Positions 15,357-24,092 of a stretch of DNA of 64,000 bases are shown here, piece by piece. The notes under the pieces are model-generated. The model ran no database searches, had not been told where the DNA came from, and saw only the letters and a program-made list of their open reading frames with translations. The stretch spans positions 1 to 64,000 of the forward strand of contig JBCBTJ010000002.1 of the NCBI GenBank assembly GCA_039818665.1, read 5' to 3'. Numbering within the stretch: position 1 is the first letter of the stretch; each line of letters begins with the position of its first letter. Both the position numbers and the translations under genes were made by a program. Source of the stretch: JBCBTJ01 sp039818665. GTDB taxonomy: Bacteria; Pseudomonadota; Alphaproteobacteria; Caulobacterales; Hyphomonadaceae.

Positions 15357-16637
15357 TCAGACGTCCTTGGCCAATCTTAGCCCCGTGAACTGCCAGCGGT
15401 CGCCAGGATAAAAGAAGTTGCGATAGGTCGCGCGCGCGTGCCCCGGCGGCGTCGCGCAACTCGAACCCTTGAGCACGTATTGCCCGCTCATAAACTTCCC
15501 GTTGTATTCTCCGATCGCGCCTTTCGGCCGGCGGTAGCCCGGGTACGGGCCGTAGGACGAGGTCGTCCACTGCCAGACCTCGCCATAGAAACCGCCGAGC
15601 GGCGCGTCGCTGGCCGCGGCGGGATGCGCGCAGGCGCCTGCGACATGGCTGCGCCCCTCCGGCGCCGCCGCGGCGGCCAGCTCCAACTCAGCCTCGGTGG
15701 GCAGGCGCGGCCCCATCCATTCCGCGATGGCGTCGGCTTCAAAATAGGACAGGTGCGCGGCCGGCGCCGTATTGTCGAGCGGCTGTTCGCCGTGCAACGT
15801 GTGCTCGAACCAGGCGCCGTCGCGTTTCTCCCAATAGAGCGGCGCGTCCCAGCCTTCGGCTTGCACCTGCGCCCACCCGGCCGACAGCCAAAGCGCCGGC
15901 GTGCGGTAGCCGCCATCATCGATAAACGCCCGCACATCGCCGTTGGTCACCGGATGGTTTGCCAGCGCGAAGCCCTCAAGCCACACTTTGTGGCGCGGGT
16001 GCTCATTATCGAATGAGAAGCCCGTCGCAGGGGCGCCGAATTCGTTCAGGCCGCCCTCGAATGTCGTCCAACCCGACGCCGGCGCGCCGCCGGCCGTCGG
16101 CGGCCGCGGATAGGCGGCGGGCTTGGCGGGGTTCTGATAGAGCGCGTGCTTGATGTCGGTGAGGATCAGCTCCTGATGTTGTTCTTCGTGCGCCAGCCCG
16201 GTCTCGATCAAGCGCGCCGCCTTTGCAAAGGCCGCCTCTTCCGTTTCGTCTAAGAACCGGCCCATCGCATCCGTCACAAAAGCGCGGTAGCTTAGGACGC
16301 CCTCCAGGCTCGGCCGGGTCACCATGCCGCGGCGAGATCGCGCGTGCCGCGGGCCCACAGCCTCGTAGTAGGAGTTGAACATGAAGTCGTAGACCGGGTC
16401 GGGCGTTTCATACCCTGCCCGCATCGGCTTTAGGAGAAACGTCTCCCAAAACCAGGTCGTATGCGCCAGGTGCCATTTCGTCGGGCTGGCGTCGGGCATG
16501 GATTGGATCTGACAATCCTCCGCCGACAAGGGCGCTACGAGCGCCTCGGTGCGCGCTCGTACGCGCTCAAAATCCCGCCGCAGCGCTGCGCGATACGCTT
16601 CCAGATCGCTCGACGACAGCTCGTTTAGTCCGTACAT
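15357..16637 (-). CDS. egtB: Ergothioneine biosynthesis protein EgtB (sulfoxide synthase)
   Basis: This 426-residue protein has the two domains of EgtB: an N-terminal DinB-like domain with the iron triad visible as WHLAHTTW (residues 55-62) and HEEQHQE (His150, His154; HX3HXE), and a C-terminal formylglycine-generating-enzyme-like domain with GEVWQWTTSSYGPYPGYR and GSSCATP...RNFFYPGDRWQFTGLRL. EgtB joins trimethylhistidine to a thiol donor using O2 and Fe(II). The usual partner methyltransferase EgtD is not adjacent, so it must lie elsewhere or the product may differ. ATG 16637 was chosen by family length; the frame upstream is open for over 300 codons but overlaps the divergent NAD kinase and is not real. 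Confidence 0.9.
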   Translation of the reverse strand: MYGLNELSSSDLEAYRAALRRDFERVRARTEALVAPLSAEDCQIQSMPDASPTKWHLAHTTWFWETFLLKPMRAGYETPDPVYDFMFNSYYEAVGPRHARSRRGMVTRPSLEGVLSYRAFVTDAMGRFLDETEEAAFAKAARLIETGLAHEEQHQELILTDIKHALYQNPAKPAAYPRPPTAGGAPASGWTTFEGGLNEFGAPATGFSFDNEHPRHKVWLEGFALANHPVTNGDVRAFIDDGGYRTPALWLSAGWAQVQAEGWDAPLYWEKRDGAWFEHTLHGEQPLDNTAPAAHLSYFEADAIAEWMGPRLPTEAELELAAAAAPEGRSHVAGACAHPAAASDAPLGGFYGEVWQWTTSSYGPYPGYRRPKGAIGEYNGKFMSGQYVLKGSSCATPPGHARATYRNFFYPGDRWQFTGLRLAKDV

Positions 16638-16733
16638 GTCCCGCCCTTCTCGTGACACGCGAAGATTCCAGACTGGCCGGCCGGCCGCAAGGGCGCTTGA
16701 CCGGGATGGCGCGGATCGTGCCTGTTGAGGGCG

Positions 16734-17501
16734 ATGACCGATGTCCGTATCGCTTTTTCCGCCTCGAAACGGCCCGAAGCCCAGGACGCCCTGGCCGAGC
16801 TGACCAAGCGCTACGGCGCCGTCAGCGAAGACGCGGCCGACGTGATCGTCGCCCTCGGCGGCGACGGCGCGATCCTCGACACGCTGCGCCGGCGGTTCGA
16901 CGACAAGAAACCGGTCTACGGCATGCATCGCGGCACGGTCGGCTTCCTCATGAATGAGTTCGCCCTGGACGAACTCCCGGCGCGGCTCGACCGGGCTGAA
17001 CGGGCGACGATTTATCCGTTGCGCATGCGGACCATCGACATCCACGGCGAAACCCGGATGCATCTGGCGATCAATGAGGCCTCTCTGTTTCGCCAAACCG
17101 CGCAAACGGCGCGCTTTCGCATTCTCGTCGACGGCCGCGAGCGCATGGCGCAGCTGTCTTGCGACGGCGTGATGGTGGCGACGCCGGCAGGCTCGACCGC
17201 CTACAACTTGTCGGCCCAAGGGCCGATCCTGCCGATCGGCGCGAATCTTCTCGCCTTGACCCCCGTTAGCCCGCACCGCCCGAGACGCTGGCGCGGCGCT
17301 TTGCTCCGCCACGACGCCGATGTCCGCATCGAATGCTTGGAGCCGCATCGCCGGTCCGTCGCCGCCGTCGCAGACAATCAGGAAGTGCGAGACGTGGAGC
17401 TGGTCGAAGTGCGCGAAGACCGCTCGCAAGGCGTGGTGCTGCTCTTCGATCCCGGGCACGCGCTCGACGAACGGATCCTGCGCGAGCAATTCCTCGTCTA
17501 A
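16734..17501 (+). CDS. nadK: NAD kinase
   Basis: This 255-residue enzyme phosphorylates NAD to NADP. Diagnostic motifs are present: ALGGDGAIL (GGDG near residues 42-45), HRGTVGFLMNEF, the NE motif in AINEASL, and the glycine-rich TPAGSTAYNLSAQGPI. The length is typical of the alphaproteobacterial form. ATG 16734 was chosen because GAGG lies four to five bases upstream; a TTG three codons earlier is weaker. It is divergent from egtB, with about 96 bp for both promoters, and its end overlaps the convergent HPt gene by 4 bp. Confidence 0.93.
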   Translation: MTDVRIAFSASKRPEAQDALAELTKRYGAVSEDAADVIVALGGDGAILDTLRRRFDDKKPVYGMHRGTVGFLMNEFALDELPARLDRAERATIYPLRMRTIDIHGETRMHLAINEASLFRQTAQTARFRILVDGRERMAQLSCDGVMVATPAGSTAYNLSAQGPILPIGANLLALTPVSPHRPRRWRGALLRHDADVRIECLEPHRRSVAAVADNQEVRDVELVEVREDRSQGVVLLFDPGHALDERILREQFLV

Positions 17502-18043
17502 GCGGCGGCCGCCACCATGCGGTCCACTTGCGCCTCCAGCGCGTGGCAGATCGTTTTCGCCAGCGTGTCCGCCGAAGCCGACTGGGCGCCGTGCGCGAGG
17601 ATCGACCGGCACGCTTCGACATGCAGATGCGCGATCGGGTCGACGCTATCGTCCTGACGCGCTTTCAACAGGCGGCAGAGCGACTGGGTCAAACGGCCGA
17701 TCGCCGGGCTGCCATAAGTCTCGGCCATGCCGTTCAGATTGTGGCTGGCGATGAACAAGCGGCCGCGCGCGCCCGCCTCGCCCGCCGCAACGCATTCCCA
17801 GGCCTCACGCAGTCGCTCGACGTCGCCGCGCAGCCATGCCTCGTGGTTCGGCGCAAGGTCGTTCACCGCCCGCTCGGCGCGGATCTCCATCTCCTCTTGA
17901 TCAAGGATCGGCTCCGCCTCGGCGTCGGCCTTCGGCGCGAGCGCGACGAGGTTTTCTTCGGATCGGGAGCTTTGCCGCGCCGCCGATGTGTCGGTCTTGC
18001 GCCAGCTCCCTTTCAGGATGCGACTCAACATGAGCGCCGTCAT
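17498..18043 (-). CDS. HPt-domain protein
   Basis: This 181-residue protein has a low-complexity basic/acidic N-terminus (about 1-60) and a four-helix C-terminal domain with the histidine-phosphotransfer signature ASHNLNGMAETYGSPAIGRL; the histidine near residue 100 would be the phosphorylated residue. HPt proteins relay phosphate between hybrid kinases and response regulators. No kinase or regulator is adjacent. It lies in a stretch with a degenerate EAL protein and a DUF2336 protein, suggesting a local cluster of signalling genes (inference). The start is ATG 18043 or ATG 18031. Confidence 0.78.
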   Translation of the reverse strand: MTALMLSRILKGSWRKTDTSAARQSSRSEENLVALAPKADAEAEPILDQEEMEIRAERAVNDLAPNHEAWLRGDVERLREAWECVAAGEAGARGRLFIASHNLNGMAETYGSPAIGRLTQSLCRLLKARQDDSVDPIAHLHVEACRSILAHGAQSASADTLAKTICHALEAQVDRMVAAAA

Positions 18044-18095
18044 AGCTGAATATGCTTAAGAGAGGCCTGACGGACGCGGCGAAATTCCGCGGCGC

Positions 18096-18905
18096 CTACC
18101 GCGCCACGTTCTTCACATTCTCAAGCGGCTCGGTGGTCTGGCCATAGCCCGCCTCCGCCGGGATATGCAGGCACGGCGCGCCGGTCTCGTCTTTCCCGAC
18201 GACGGGCAGCACGGTGACGATGGGCTCGGCCGAAAACGTGTCGACCGCTTCCGCGACCGTCCTGGCGCGGGCGAGCTTTATGAGGTTCATCCGTGTCGGG
18301 AAGATGATCGTCGCCTCGCCCGCCTTTTCGCGTTCGAGCGCCTTCGACGGGCAGGTCCAGACCGTGTCCGTCGTCTCCCGGCCGTCATGGGCGGCGATCT
18401 GACCCTCGGGCGCGGGGGTCACGTAGAAATGCGTGTCGAAGCGCTTCGGCATCATGTCCGGCGTAATCCAATGGCCGAAATGGACGAGCGTATCGAGCGC
18501 GAGCACCAGGTCGTGGTCGCGGATCAGGCCGAGAAAGCTCGTCTCACGCTTATCGACGGCTTCGCGATGCGGGCCCAGTGCGTCCGCCACATCAACGCCC
18601 ACCAATGGCGCGCCCTGCCCGCGCGCGGCCCGCGGCCGCGCCAGCAAGACGCCGGATTCTTCAAAAGCCTCGCGCGTCGCGGCGATGCGCGCGGCGCGCT
18701 GCTCGCCCTCGAACCCGCCATCCGCCAGGTCCGCCCAGCCGGCGTCCGCGTCTTCGTCATTGGCCTTGCCGCCCGGGAACACCAATGCGCCGGCCGCAAA
18801 GTCGATTTGGTAGTGGCGCTCGACCATCAGCACCTCGAGTTCGGGCGCGTCGCGCATCAGCAAAACAGTGGCGGCCAAGCGCGGCTTGGCGGGCGGCTTG
18901 CTCAT
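18096..18905 (-). CDS. NUDIX hydrolase (NUDT7/NUDT19-like)
   Basis: This 269-residue enzyme has a NUDIX box split by an insertion, VFPGGKANDEDADAGW (residues 42-57) then ATREAFEESGVLL (76-88), the arrangement seen in coenzyme-A-diphosphatase-like NUDT7/19 relatives. The conserved HFGHWITPDMMPKRFDTHFYVT segment after it is also typical. CoA or acyl-CoA thioester hydrolysis is the likely role but the substrate is not proven by sequence. The start ATG follows GGAAGGAAAC. It is a single gene, divergent from the EAL-like gene. Confidence 0.88.
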   Translation of the reverse strand: MSKPPAKPRLAATVLLMRDAPELEVLMVERHYQIDFAAGALVFPGGKANDEDADAGWADLADGGFEGEQRAARIAATREAFEESGVLLARPRAARGQGAPLVGVDVADALGPHREAVDKRETSFLGLIRDHDLVLALDTLVHFGHWITPDMMPKRFDTHFYVTPAPEGQIAAHDGRETTDTVWTCPSKALEREKAGEATIIFPTRMNLIKLARARTVAEAVDTFSAEPIVTVLPVVGKDETGAPCLHIPAEAGYGQTTEPLENVKNVAR

Positions 18906-19018
18906 GTTTCCTTCCCCGATTGGTGAAATTTACAAGAAATATCAAAGGCCCCGCACGCGTGATCTTCAGGCCATCTTGGTAAACGCGCTGTCGCAACACT
19001 CCAGAATGGCGGCGCCGA

Positions 19019-19705
19019 ATGCAACACCTCAAATCGATCGAGCGACTTGAACGGGGCCCCGCCCCCCGCCCGCGAGTCCGATTTTCGACCGCCTTATTGC
19101 TCGAGACCGGCGAGGCGGCTTGGGCTTACGCCATGATCGAGCGCGCTTTCGAAGATCGCTGCGCGTTTGGACCAGCCGCCGCCGAACGGGCCGGCGCAGA
19201 ATGCCCGTCGGCGTGGTTGTCGCGCCTCGTGCGCGACGTCGCCTCGGAGGCCTCGACTGAGGATTTGATCGGCCGTTTGATCGTGGTCCCGACGCCGGAC
19301 GCGGCCTTGTCGGACCTCGCTGCGCCGGCGCTTTGCGACAAGATCGTCGCCGGAACGCGACTCGGACAGCAGGAATTCTGCTTCGAAGTCCGGCTCTCCG
19401 CCATCGCCGCCGCGCCGGAACAGGCGGCGGATTGGATCAAAACCGCCCGCAGCCGCGGCTTCCGCGTCGCCATCGACGCCCGGCGCGCAGCGCCTTGCCG
19501 CGTCGCGCCGTCGACCTGGCTGATGATCGATTCCCTACGCGTCGACGCCGACACGCTTTTCACAGAAGCCGCCGTCGTGGAGTTCATTGAACAGGCCGTA
19601 CAGACGGGCGTTTCCGTGCTGGCCGATCGTCCGCGCTGGCGCGACGGCGGCGCGCTCGCCTTGCTCGGCGTTGATTACGGCCTCAATCCGCAAGCGGACG
19701 CTTAA
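19019..19705 (+). CDS. Degenerate EAL-like domain protein
   Basis: This encodes a 228-residue protein whose C-terminal half follows the EAL (cyclic-di-GMP phosphodiesterase) strand order. FEVRLSAIAA stands where EAL proteins have ELTE; GFRVAIDARRAAPCRVAPSTWLMIDSLRVDADTLF stands for the DDFG...IKID segment; VQTGVSVLADRPRWRDGGALALLGVDYGLNPQ stands for the AEGVE...LG.QG segment. The EAL motif itself, the DD pair and the catalytic lysine and glutamates are all missing, so it should not hydrolyse cyclic-di-GMP. A binding or protein-interaction role is plausible. The family call is by pattern only. It starts at ATG with no strong ribosome site, and its end overlaps the convergent DUF2336 gene by 4 bp. 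Confidence 0.6.
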   Translation: MQHLKSIERLERGPAPRPRVRFSTALLLETGEAAWAYAMIERAFEDRCAFGPAAAERAGAECPSAWLSRLVRDVASEASTEDLIGRLIVVPTPDAALSDLAAPALCDKIVAGTRLGQQEFCFEVRLSAIAAAPEQAADWIKTARSRGFRVAIDARRAAPCRVAPSTWLMIDSLRVDADTLFTEAAVVEFIEQAVQTGVSVLADRPRWRDGGALALLGVDYGLNPQADA

Positions 19706-20853
19706 GCGGCGTCCTCGTCGGCGGCGTCGGCGCGGTAGTCGGAATAGGCGTCCAAGCGCTCCAACAGATAATCGAGATCATCCCGCGGAATCGCTTGGAA
19801 CTGCGTCAGCACGCGTTCGATCATCCGCGCACGGAAGCGGATCCGGTCATCCGCCCCGCCGTCATACTCGGTTTCGTGGAACACCTGCACGGCCGCTTTG
19901 AAGGCCGGCAGCAATTTGCGCGGCAGGCCGGCGCGGTCGAACACGGCTTGAAGCCCGAGCGGGCCGGCGTCGTGCACCATGAGCCAAACCCGCGCATGCG
20001 GCACGCCGGACAGCTCTGCGAGCGCATGCTCCACAAAGCCCATATGCCCCATGCACAAGGAGCGCATGATGAGCGAATGGGTGAGCCGGCCATTCAGATT
20101 GAGCTGCGAGACGAAGCGCGGCAGGTCCGAAGCCCGGCCCGCCTGCTCGACCAGGTCCACCGTCGCCCGTTCGCGCGCGCCGGCGGCGAGATCGATGGCG
20201 AGCTGCGCCGGCAGCTGGTGCTTGTTGACGAGCACGTCGAACAATTGCCCGGAGACCAACGTCACCATTTTTTCGGCGATGTGCATCGGGATCTCGTCCC
20301 GCCCGATAAGCGCTTTGTGGATTTCGCCGTCGTTTTCAAACCGCTGCAGGGTGACATCGAAAGCCGCCTCGTTCAGCGCCGCGCCCTCATTGGCGGCCAA
20401 TGCGCGAACGGCCTCCTCGCCGCAATGCTCGGCGATGACCATCGATAGAGGTTCCGAGACCGATTTCCGCCGCGCGATGGCTTCCTGCTTCGACGCTGTG
20501 ACCGAGAGCGCGAGCTCAATCAGGTCCTCGTCAGTGAACACCGGCGAGTTTTTTAGCACAGGGAGCGCCACCGCTTCGACGTCGCGCGCGAGCTCTAAAG
20601 CCATATCCCGCGGCAGGCGCGGCGAATTGCGCAGCGTGACCGCCAGGGTCCGACGCACCAGCTCGGCGGCGTCGCGGGCGAGGATCTCCATGATCTCCCG
20701 CGCATATTCGACCTCTTGGTCGGACAAGACGTCGAGCGCGATCCGGCGGCAGACGCGGTGCGCGACGGACGCGCGGTCCTCCGGGCTCTCGCCCCGCACC
20801 AGACGGCGGATGTCGCGCTGCGTCAGCTCGGGCCGGATGGACGTGACGCTCAT
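19702..20853 (-). CDS. DUF2336 family protein
   Basis: This 383-residue all-helical cytoplasmic protein matches DUF2336, a family largely confined to alphaproteobacteria. HEAT-like helical pairs run throughout, for example DVLSDQEVEYAREIMEILARD and LNGRLTHSLIMRSLCMGHMGFVEHALAELSGVP, the latter being a conserved family block. Some members are linked to cell-envelope or signalling functions, but no biochemical activity is established here. ATG 20853 follows GGGGGAG. It is divergent from a CoA-transferase gene, and a CtrA-like palindromic site lies between them. Confidence 0.85.
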   Translation of the reverse strand: MSVTSIRPELTQRDIRRLVRGESPEDRASVAHRVCRRIALDVLSDQEVEYAREIMEILARDAAELVRRTLAVTLRNSPRLPRDMALELARDVEAVALPVLKNSPVFTDEDLIELALSVTASKQEAIARRKSVSEPLSMVIAEHCGEEAVRALAANEGAALNEAAFDVTLQRFENDGEIHKALIGRDEIPMHIAEKMVTLVSGQLFDVLVNKHQLPAQLAIDLAAGARERATVDLVEQAGRASDLPRFVSQLNLNGRLTHSLIMRSLCMGHMGFVEHALAELSGVPHARVWLMVHDAGPLGLQAVFDRAGLPRKLLPAFKAAVQVFHETEYDGGADDRIRFRARMIERVLTQFQAIPRDDLDYLLERLDAYSDYRADAADEDAA

Positions 20854-20908
20854 AAGGCTCCCCCAGGGAATCGTCGAAAGGTCGACAAACAGGTTTTGCC
20901 AAGGCTGG

Positions 20909-20923
20909 TTAATTTTCGTTTAC
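20909..20923. promoter_or_regulatory. Possible CtrA-like site
   Basis: The bases read TTAA, seven bases, TTAC; on the minus strand this is GTAA-N7-TTAACC, one mismatch from the alphaproteobacterial CtrA motif TTAA-N7-TTAACC. It lies in the 101-bp region between the divergent DUF2336 and CoA-transferase genes, 55 bp upstream of the DUF2336 start and 31 bp before the other. One imperfect match in a short AT-rich region can occur by chance. Confidence 0.3.
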
Positions 20924-20954
20924 CCTCGCCGCAGCGAAATTCGAGGGGAGACGC

Positions 20955-22151
20955 ATGCTGGAAGGCATTCGGGTCGTTGAACACGCGACATACATGGCGG
21001 CCCCGGGCGCCGGCTCGATCCTGCGCGACTGGGGCGCGGACGTGATCAAGATCGAACCGCCGGGCGGCGATCCGATCCGCAACTTCTTCCGCAATATCGG
21101 CACCGACCTCCAAGACAATCCCGTCTTCGCCTTCGACAATCGCGGGAAGAAATCGATCGTCGTCGACACCTCGAAGCCCGACGGCCAGGCGCTAGCGCGG
21201 CGATTGGCGGGCGACGCCGACGTGTTCCTCACCAATGTGCGCCCCGGCGGCCTCAAGCGCGCCGGGCTTGATTACGAGGCCCTGTCCGCGACCAACCAAA
21301 AACTCGTCTACTGCTCGCTCACCGGCTACGGCCTGGAAGGCCCCGACGCCGACCGGCCGGGCTTCGACATTGCAAGCTTCTGGTCGCGCTCCGGCGTCGC
21401 GCACTTGACGATCCCGAAGGGCGGCGAACCCTTCGCGCTTCGCACGGCCTTCGGCGACCACACCACGTCCATCGCGGCCGCCGCCGGTATTTGCGCGGGC
21501 CTCGTCGAGGCCGGGCGCACGGGCAAAGGCCGGCTGGTCGAAGCTTCGCTCTTGCGCACCGCGCTCTACGCGATGGGATCGGACTTCGCGATCCAGCTCT
21601 TCTTCAAGCGCATCGGCTCGACCAAGACGCGCGCCGAGCAAATCGTGCCGCTGACGAACTTCTTTCAGACCGGCGACGGGTCGTGGCTCTGCATCGTGGC
21701 GCGCCAAGGCGACGTCGACTACGCCCCGCTCTGCCGCGTGATCGGGCGCGAAGACCTGATCGAGGACGAACGCTTCACAAGCGCGAAGGGTCGCCGGCGA
21801 AACTCGGCCGAACTTGTCGGGGTCTTCGACGAGGGCTTCGGCAAGCTCACCAAGGCCGAGGCCGCAGCGCGCCTCGACGGGGAGTCCATCGCCTGGGCGC
21901 CGGTCCAGACGCTCGCCGAAGTGGCCGAGGACCCCCAGGTGGCCGCCGCGGGCGCGATCCAGCTAACGCCATCGGCCGACGGCGAAGGCAGCTTCGCCTC
22001 GCCCGGCTCCCCAATCCGGTTCAAAGACGCCGACGACGGCCCGAAAGGCCCCTCGCCCGCGCTCGGCGAGCATACCCGTGACGTGCTTGGCGAAGCCGGG
22101 CTCTCCGCCGATGAGATCGACGATCTGTTCGCCGCCGAGATTGTCGCCTAG
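20955..22151 (+). CDS. CaiB/BaiF (class III) CoA-transferase family protein
   Basis: This 398-residue protein is a family III CoA-transferase. It has the N-terminal LEGIRVVEHATYMAAPGAGSILRDWGADVIKIEPPGGDPIR block, the NKRS-like FDNRGKKSIVVD, the aspartate-containing GFDIASFW where the catalytic Asp is expected, and the C-terminal G.P.RF and LGEHTRDVL motifs. Such enzymes move CoA between carboxylic acids; the substrate here is unknown. GAGGGGAGACGC precedes ATG 20955. No thioester-metabolism gene is immediately adjacent, although an acyl-CoA dehydrogenase lies 4 kb downstream. The 3' end overlaps the convergent gene by 4 bp. Confidence 0.9.
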   Translation: MLEGIRVVEHATYMAAPGAGSILRDWGADVIKIEPPGGDPIRNFFRNIGTDLQDNPVFAFDNRGKKSIVVDTSKPDGQALARRLAGDADVFLTNVRPGGLKRAGLDYEALSATNQKLVYCSLTGYGLEGPDADRPGFDIASFWSRSGVAHLTIPKGGEPFALRTAFGDHTTSIAAAAGICAGLVEAGRTGKGRLVEASLLRTALYAMGSDFAIQLFFKRIGSTKTRAEQIVPLTNFFQTGDGSWLCIVARQGDVDYAPLCRVIGREDLIEDERFTSAKGRRRNSAELVGVFDEGFGKLTKAEAAARLDGESIAWAPVQTLAEVAEDPQVAAAGAIQLTPSADGEGSFASPGSPIRFKDADDGPKGPSPALGEHTRDVLGEAGLSADEIDDLFAAEIVA

Positions 22152-23623
22152 CGCTGGAGTTTCACGAGCAGATTGTTGCGTTGGTCGACGCCGACGACGC
22201 AGATCTGCGTCAGCTGGGCGCTGCAATCGGCGGCGGCGAACGCATCGCCGGCGAAGTCGGCGCAGCTCGGAGACCGGCCGACATCGCACAGCCTGGCGAT
22301 CTTGAAGCCGGCCTCATTGAACGCCGCGACCAGGCGCCCGGGGCGATCAAGCGCTTCCATGAACACTTGACGTTCGAGCCCCTCCGGCGCCTGAGCCCTC
22401 ACCCCCTGGAAATAAGCTTCCCAGTCCGACGCATCGATGACGACCCCGCGATACGCGCGCGGCGCCCGCGGCAGAACCTTTTCAAGGTTCGCCATGTTCA
22501 CCTGTGTCGTCGCCGAGAACCAAGACACCCCTTGATAAGTCAAAAGGACGGACGGAATCCCGAGCGCCGCGACGACCGTCACCGCGCCGATCCGTTGATA
22601 GCGGCGCGGCAGCAGCAAGAGCGGCGTCGCGGCCAGGCCCGTCGCCAGCGGCGTCAGCGATCGGAACTGCACGTAGATGCCGGACACGATGATGGCGAGA
22701 TACGGCGTGATCGCCGTCATCGCCCCATATCCGGCGCGCAGCGGCCGGCCGAAGCGATCTTCCCGGTCGGCCGCCAGCCGCCAAAGCCCCAGCGCCAGAA
22801 CAGCGGCGAGCACCGCGAGCGACGAGGCCGGCAGCCAGGTGGAGACCTGAACGATCACTGCGTCCGCACCCCGCGCGACATTGGCGCCGAGCGAGGCCAA
22901 ATCTTCCGCCGGGCGCGGATTGCGCCACTCGGCCAGCTCGACGCCGTACGCGCCGAAGAACCAAATGTTCAGCGCTGAGGCGAACACGTAGCCGGCGATG
23001 AGACCGAGCCCCCAAACGACGCCAGGCCCCAGCCCCAAGACGAAGCCGCGCGCGGTGTCGCGCGTGGCGAGCGGGACGGCGGCGAGCGCCAGCAAAAAGT
23101 AGAAATAAGGCAGCGCGCCGAACTGGAGAATCGCAAACACCGGCGCCCACCACCAGCTGAACCTCTGTACGATCAGGACGGAGATCGGAAAGATCAAAGC
23201 CGCCGGCAGCACGGCGGCTGGCCACATGTTCTGCGCATGAAGTCCGGGAAACAGGCCGATCAAGACGGCGAGCAGCGCGGCGATCAACGCATCATCGAAC
23301 AAGCGGCGGAAAATCAGAAAAACGCCGCCGGCCGTCAGCGCGATGTTTGCGAACCAAGCCAGATGCGGATCCACCCGCCGCGCGAGGTCGAAGGTAAGAT
23401 AGTTCAGCCACCGCCCTTCGCTTTGCACCTTCGACAGGATCGCGTTTTCGGAGGCGTACCGGATGGAGTCGTGGCGCCAGTAAGCGATGTCGAGCGCGGC
23501 CCACGCGATCACGATGAACGCGGCCGCGCCCAGTGCGATCAGCCCATAGGCCGCACGCCGCGTCCATTGGTCGATCGGCGGAGGAAGGCTAGAGACCGTC
23601 TCGGTTGCAGATGAAGACGCCAT
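22148..23623 (-). CDS. GtrII-like membrane glycosyltransferase (multi-pass)
   Basis: This 491-residue integral membrane protein has about ten to eleven predicted helices from residue 25 to 380 and a C-terminal extramembrane domain containing cysteines (ARLCDVGRSPSCADF, AADCSAQLTQICVV). Length, topology and the adjacent gtrA/gtrB genes fit the GtrII/GtrC group of glucosyltransferases, which transfer sugar from undecaprenyl phosphate to surface polysaccharide in the periplasm. The family call is based mainly on topology and neighbours. ATG 23623 was chosen, with AGGACGGG upstream, because it leaves 44 bp to the divergent gtrA; an earlier start would overlap gtrA. The 3' end overlaps the CoA-transferase gene by 4 bp. 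Confidence 0.65.
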   Translation of the reverse strand: MASSSATETVSSLPPPIDQWTRRAAYGLIALGAAAFIVIAWAALDIAYWRHDSIRYASENAILSKVQSEGRWLNYLTFDLARRVDPHLAWFANIALTAGGVFLIFRRLFDDALIAALLAVLIGLFPGLHAQNMWPAAVLPAALIFPISVLIVQRFSWWWAPVFAILQFGALPYFYFLLALAAVPLATRDTARGFVLGLGPGVVWGLGLIAGYVFASALNIWFFGAYGVELAEWRNPRPAEDLASLGANVARGADAVIVQVSTWLPASSLAVLAAVLALGLWRLAADREDRFGRPLRAGYGAMTAITPYLAIIVSGIYVQFRSLTPLATGLAATPLLLLPRRYQRIGAVTVVAALGIPSVLLTYQGVSWFSATTQVNMANLEKVLPRAPRAYRGVVIDASDWEAYFQGVRAQAPEGLERQVFMEALDRPGRLVAAFNEAGFKIARLCDVGRSPSCADFAGDAFAAADCSAQLTQICVVGVDQRNNLLVKLQR

Positions 23624-23667
23624 TGACCCGTCCTGATCCCCACACCCCGCCCCGGTCGCACAGTTTG

Positions 23668-24069
23668 ATGACGGGTTCAACGCAGCGCGCCGTGCTCTTT
23701 CGCTACGCCCTGACCGGCGTCTCCGTGTCCTCGCTTTACGCGGTGTTGCACTTCGCGCTCAGCAGCTTGGGCGGGCTGGACATGTCGATCGCGTCGGCCG
23801 TCGCGCTCACCGCCGCGATCGTCTTTCAATATGTCATGCACGCCCGGTTCACCTATCGCGGGGAATGGCGCGACGCCGGCCAAGCCGCGCGCTTCGGCGC
23901 GGCCATTCTCATCGGCCTCGCGGTCTCGTTCGCTGTGATGGATTGGATCGGCCCGGCGCTCGGCTTGCCGGAGATCGCACGGGTGGTTCTTGTTATTGTG
24001 ATCCTGCCCGTCACGAATTTCCTATTGTTCACGCTTTGGGTGTTTGCGGGCGGCCCCAAGAGTCCCTAA
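23668..24069 (+). CDS. gtrA: GtrA family flippase-like membrane protein
   Basis: This encodes a 133-residue protein with four membrane helices, the GtrA pattern: FRYALTGVSVSSLYAVLHFAL, then SIASAVALTAAIVFQYVMHARFTYRG, and two more helices ending ILPVTNFLLFTLWVFAG. The FxYxxxR-like HARFTYRG loop is characteristic. GtrA is thought to flip undecaprenyl-phosphate-linked glucose. ATG 23668 starts directly before the first helix; an upstream ATG at 23611 would give a leader lacking family similarity and would overlap the divergent gene. It is followed 23 bp later by gtrB. Confidence 0.88.
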   Translation: MTGSTQRAVLFRYALTGVSVSSLYAVLHFALSSLGGLDMSIASAVALTAAIVFQYVMHARFTYRGEWRDAGQAARFGAAILIGLAVSFAVMDWIGPALGLPEIARVVLVIVILPVTNFLLFTLWVFAGGPKSP

Positions 24070-24092
24070 ACGGATCGCCTCGAGGACGGGTC

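Noticed and set aside
15304..17612. A 751-residue fused protein including EgtB
   Set aside because: The part upstream of ATG 16637 overlaps nadK on the other strand and has no family similarity; it is only an open frame in GC-rich DNA.
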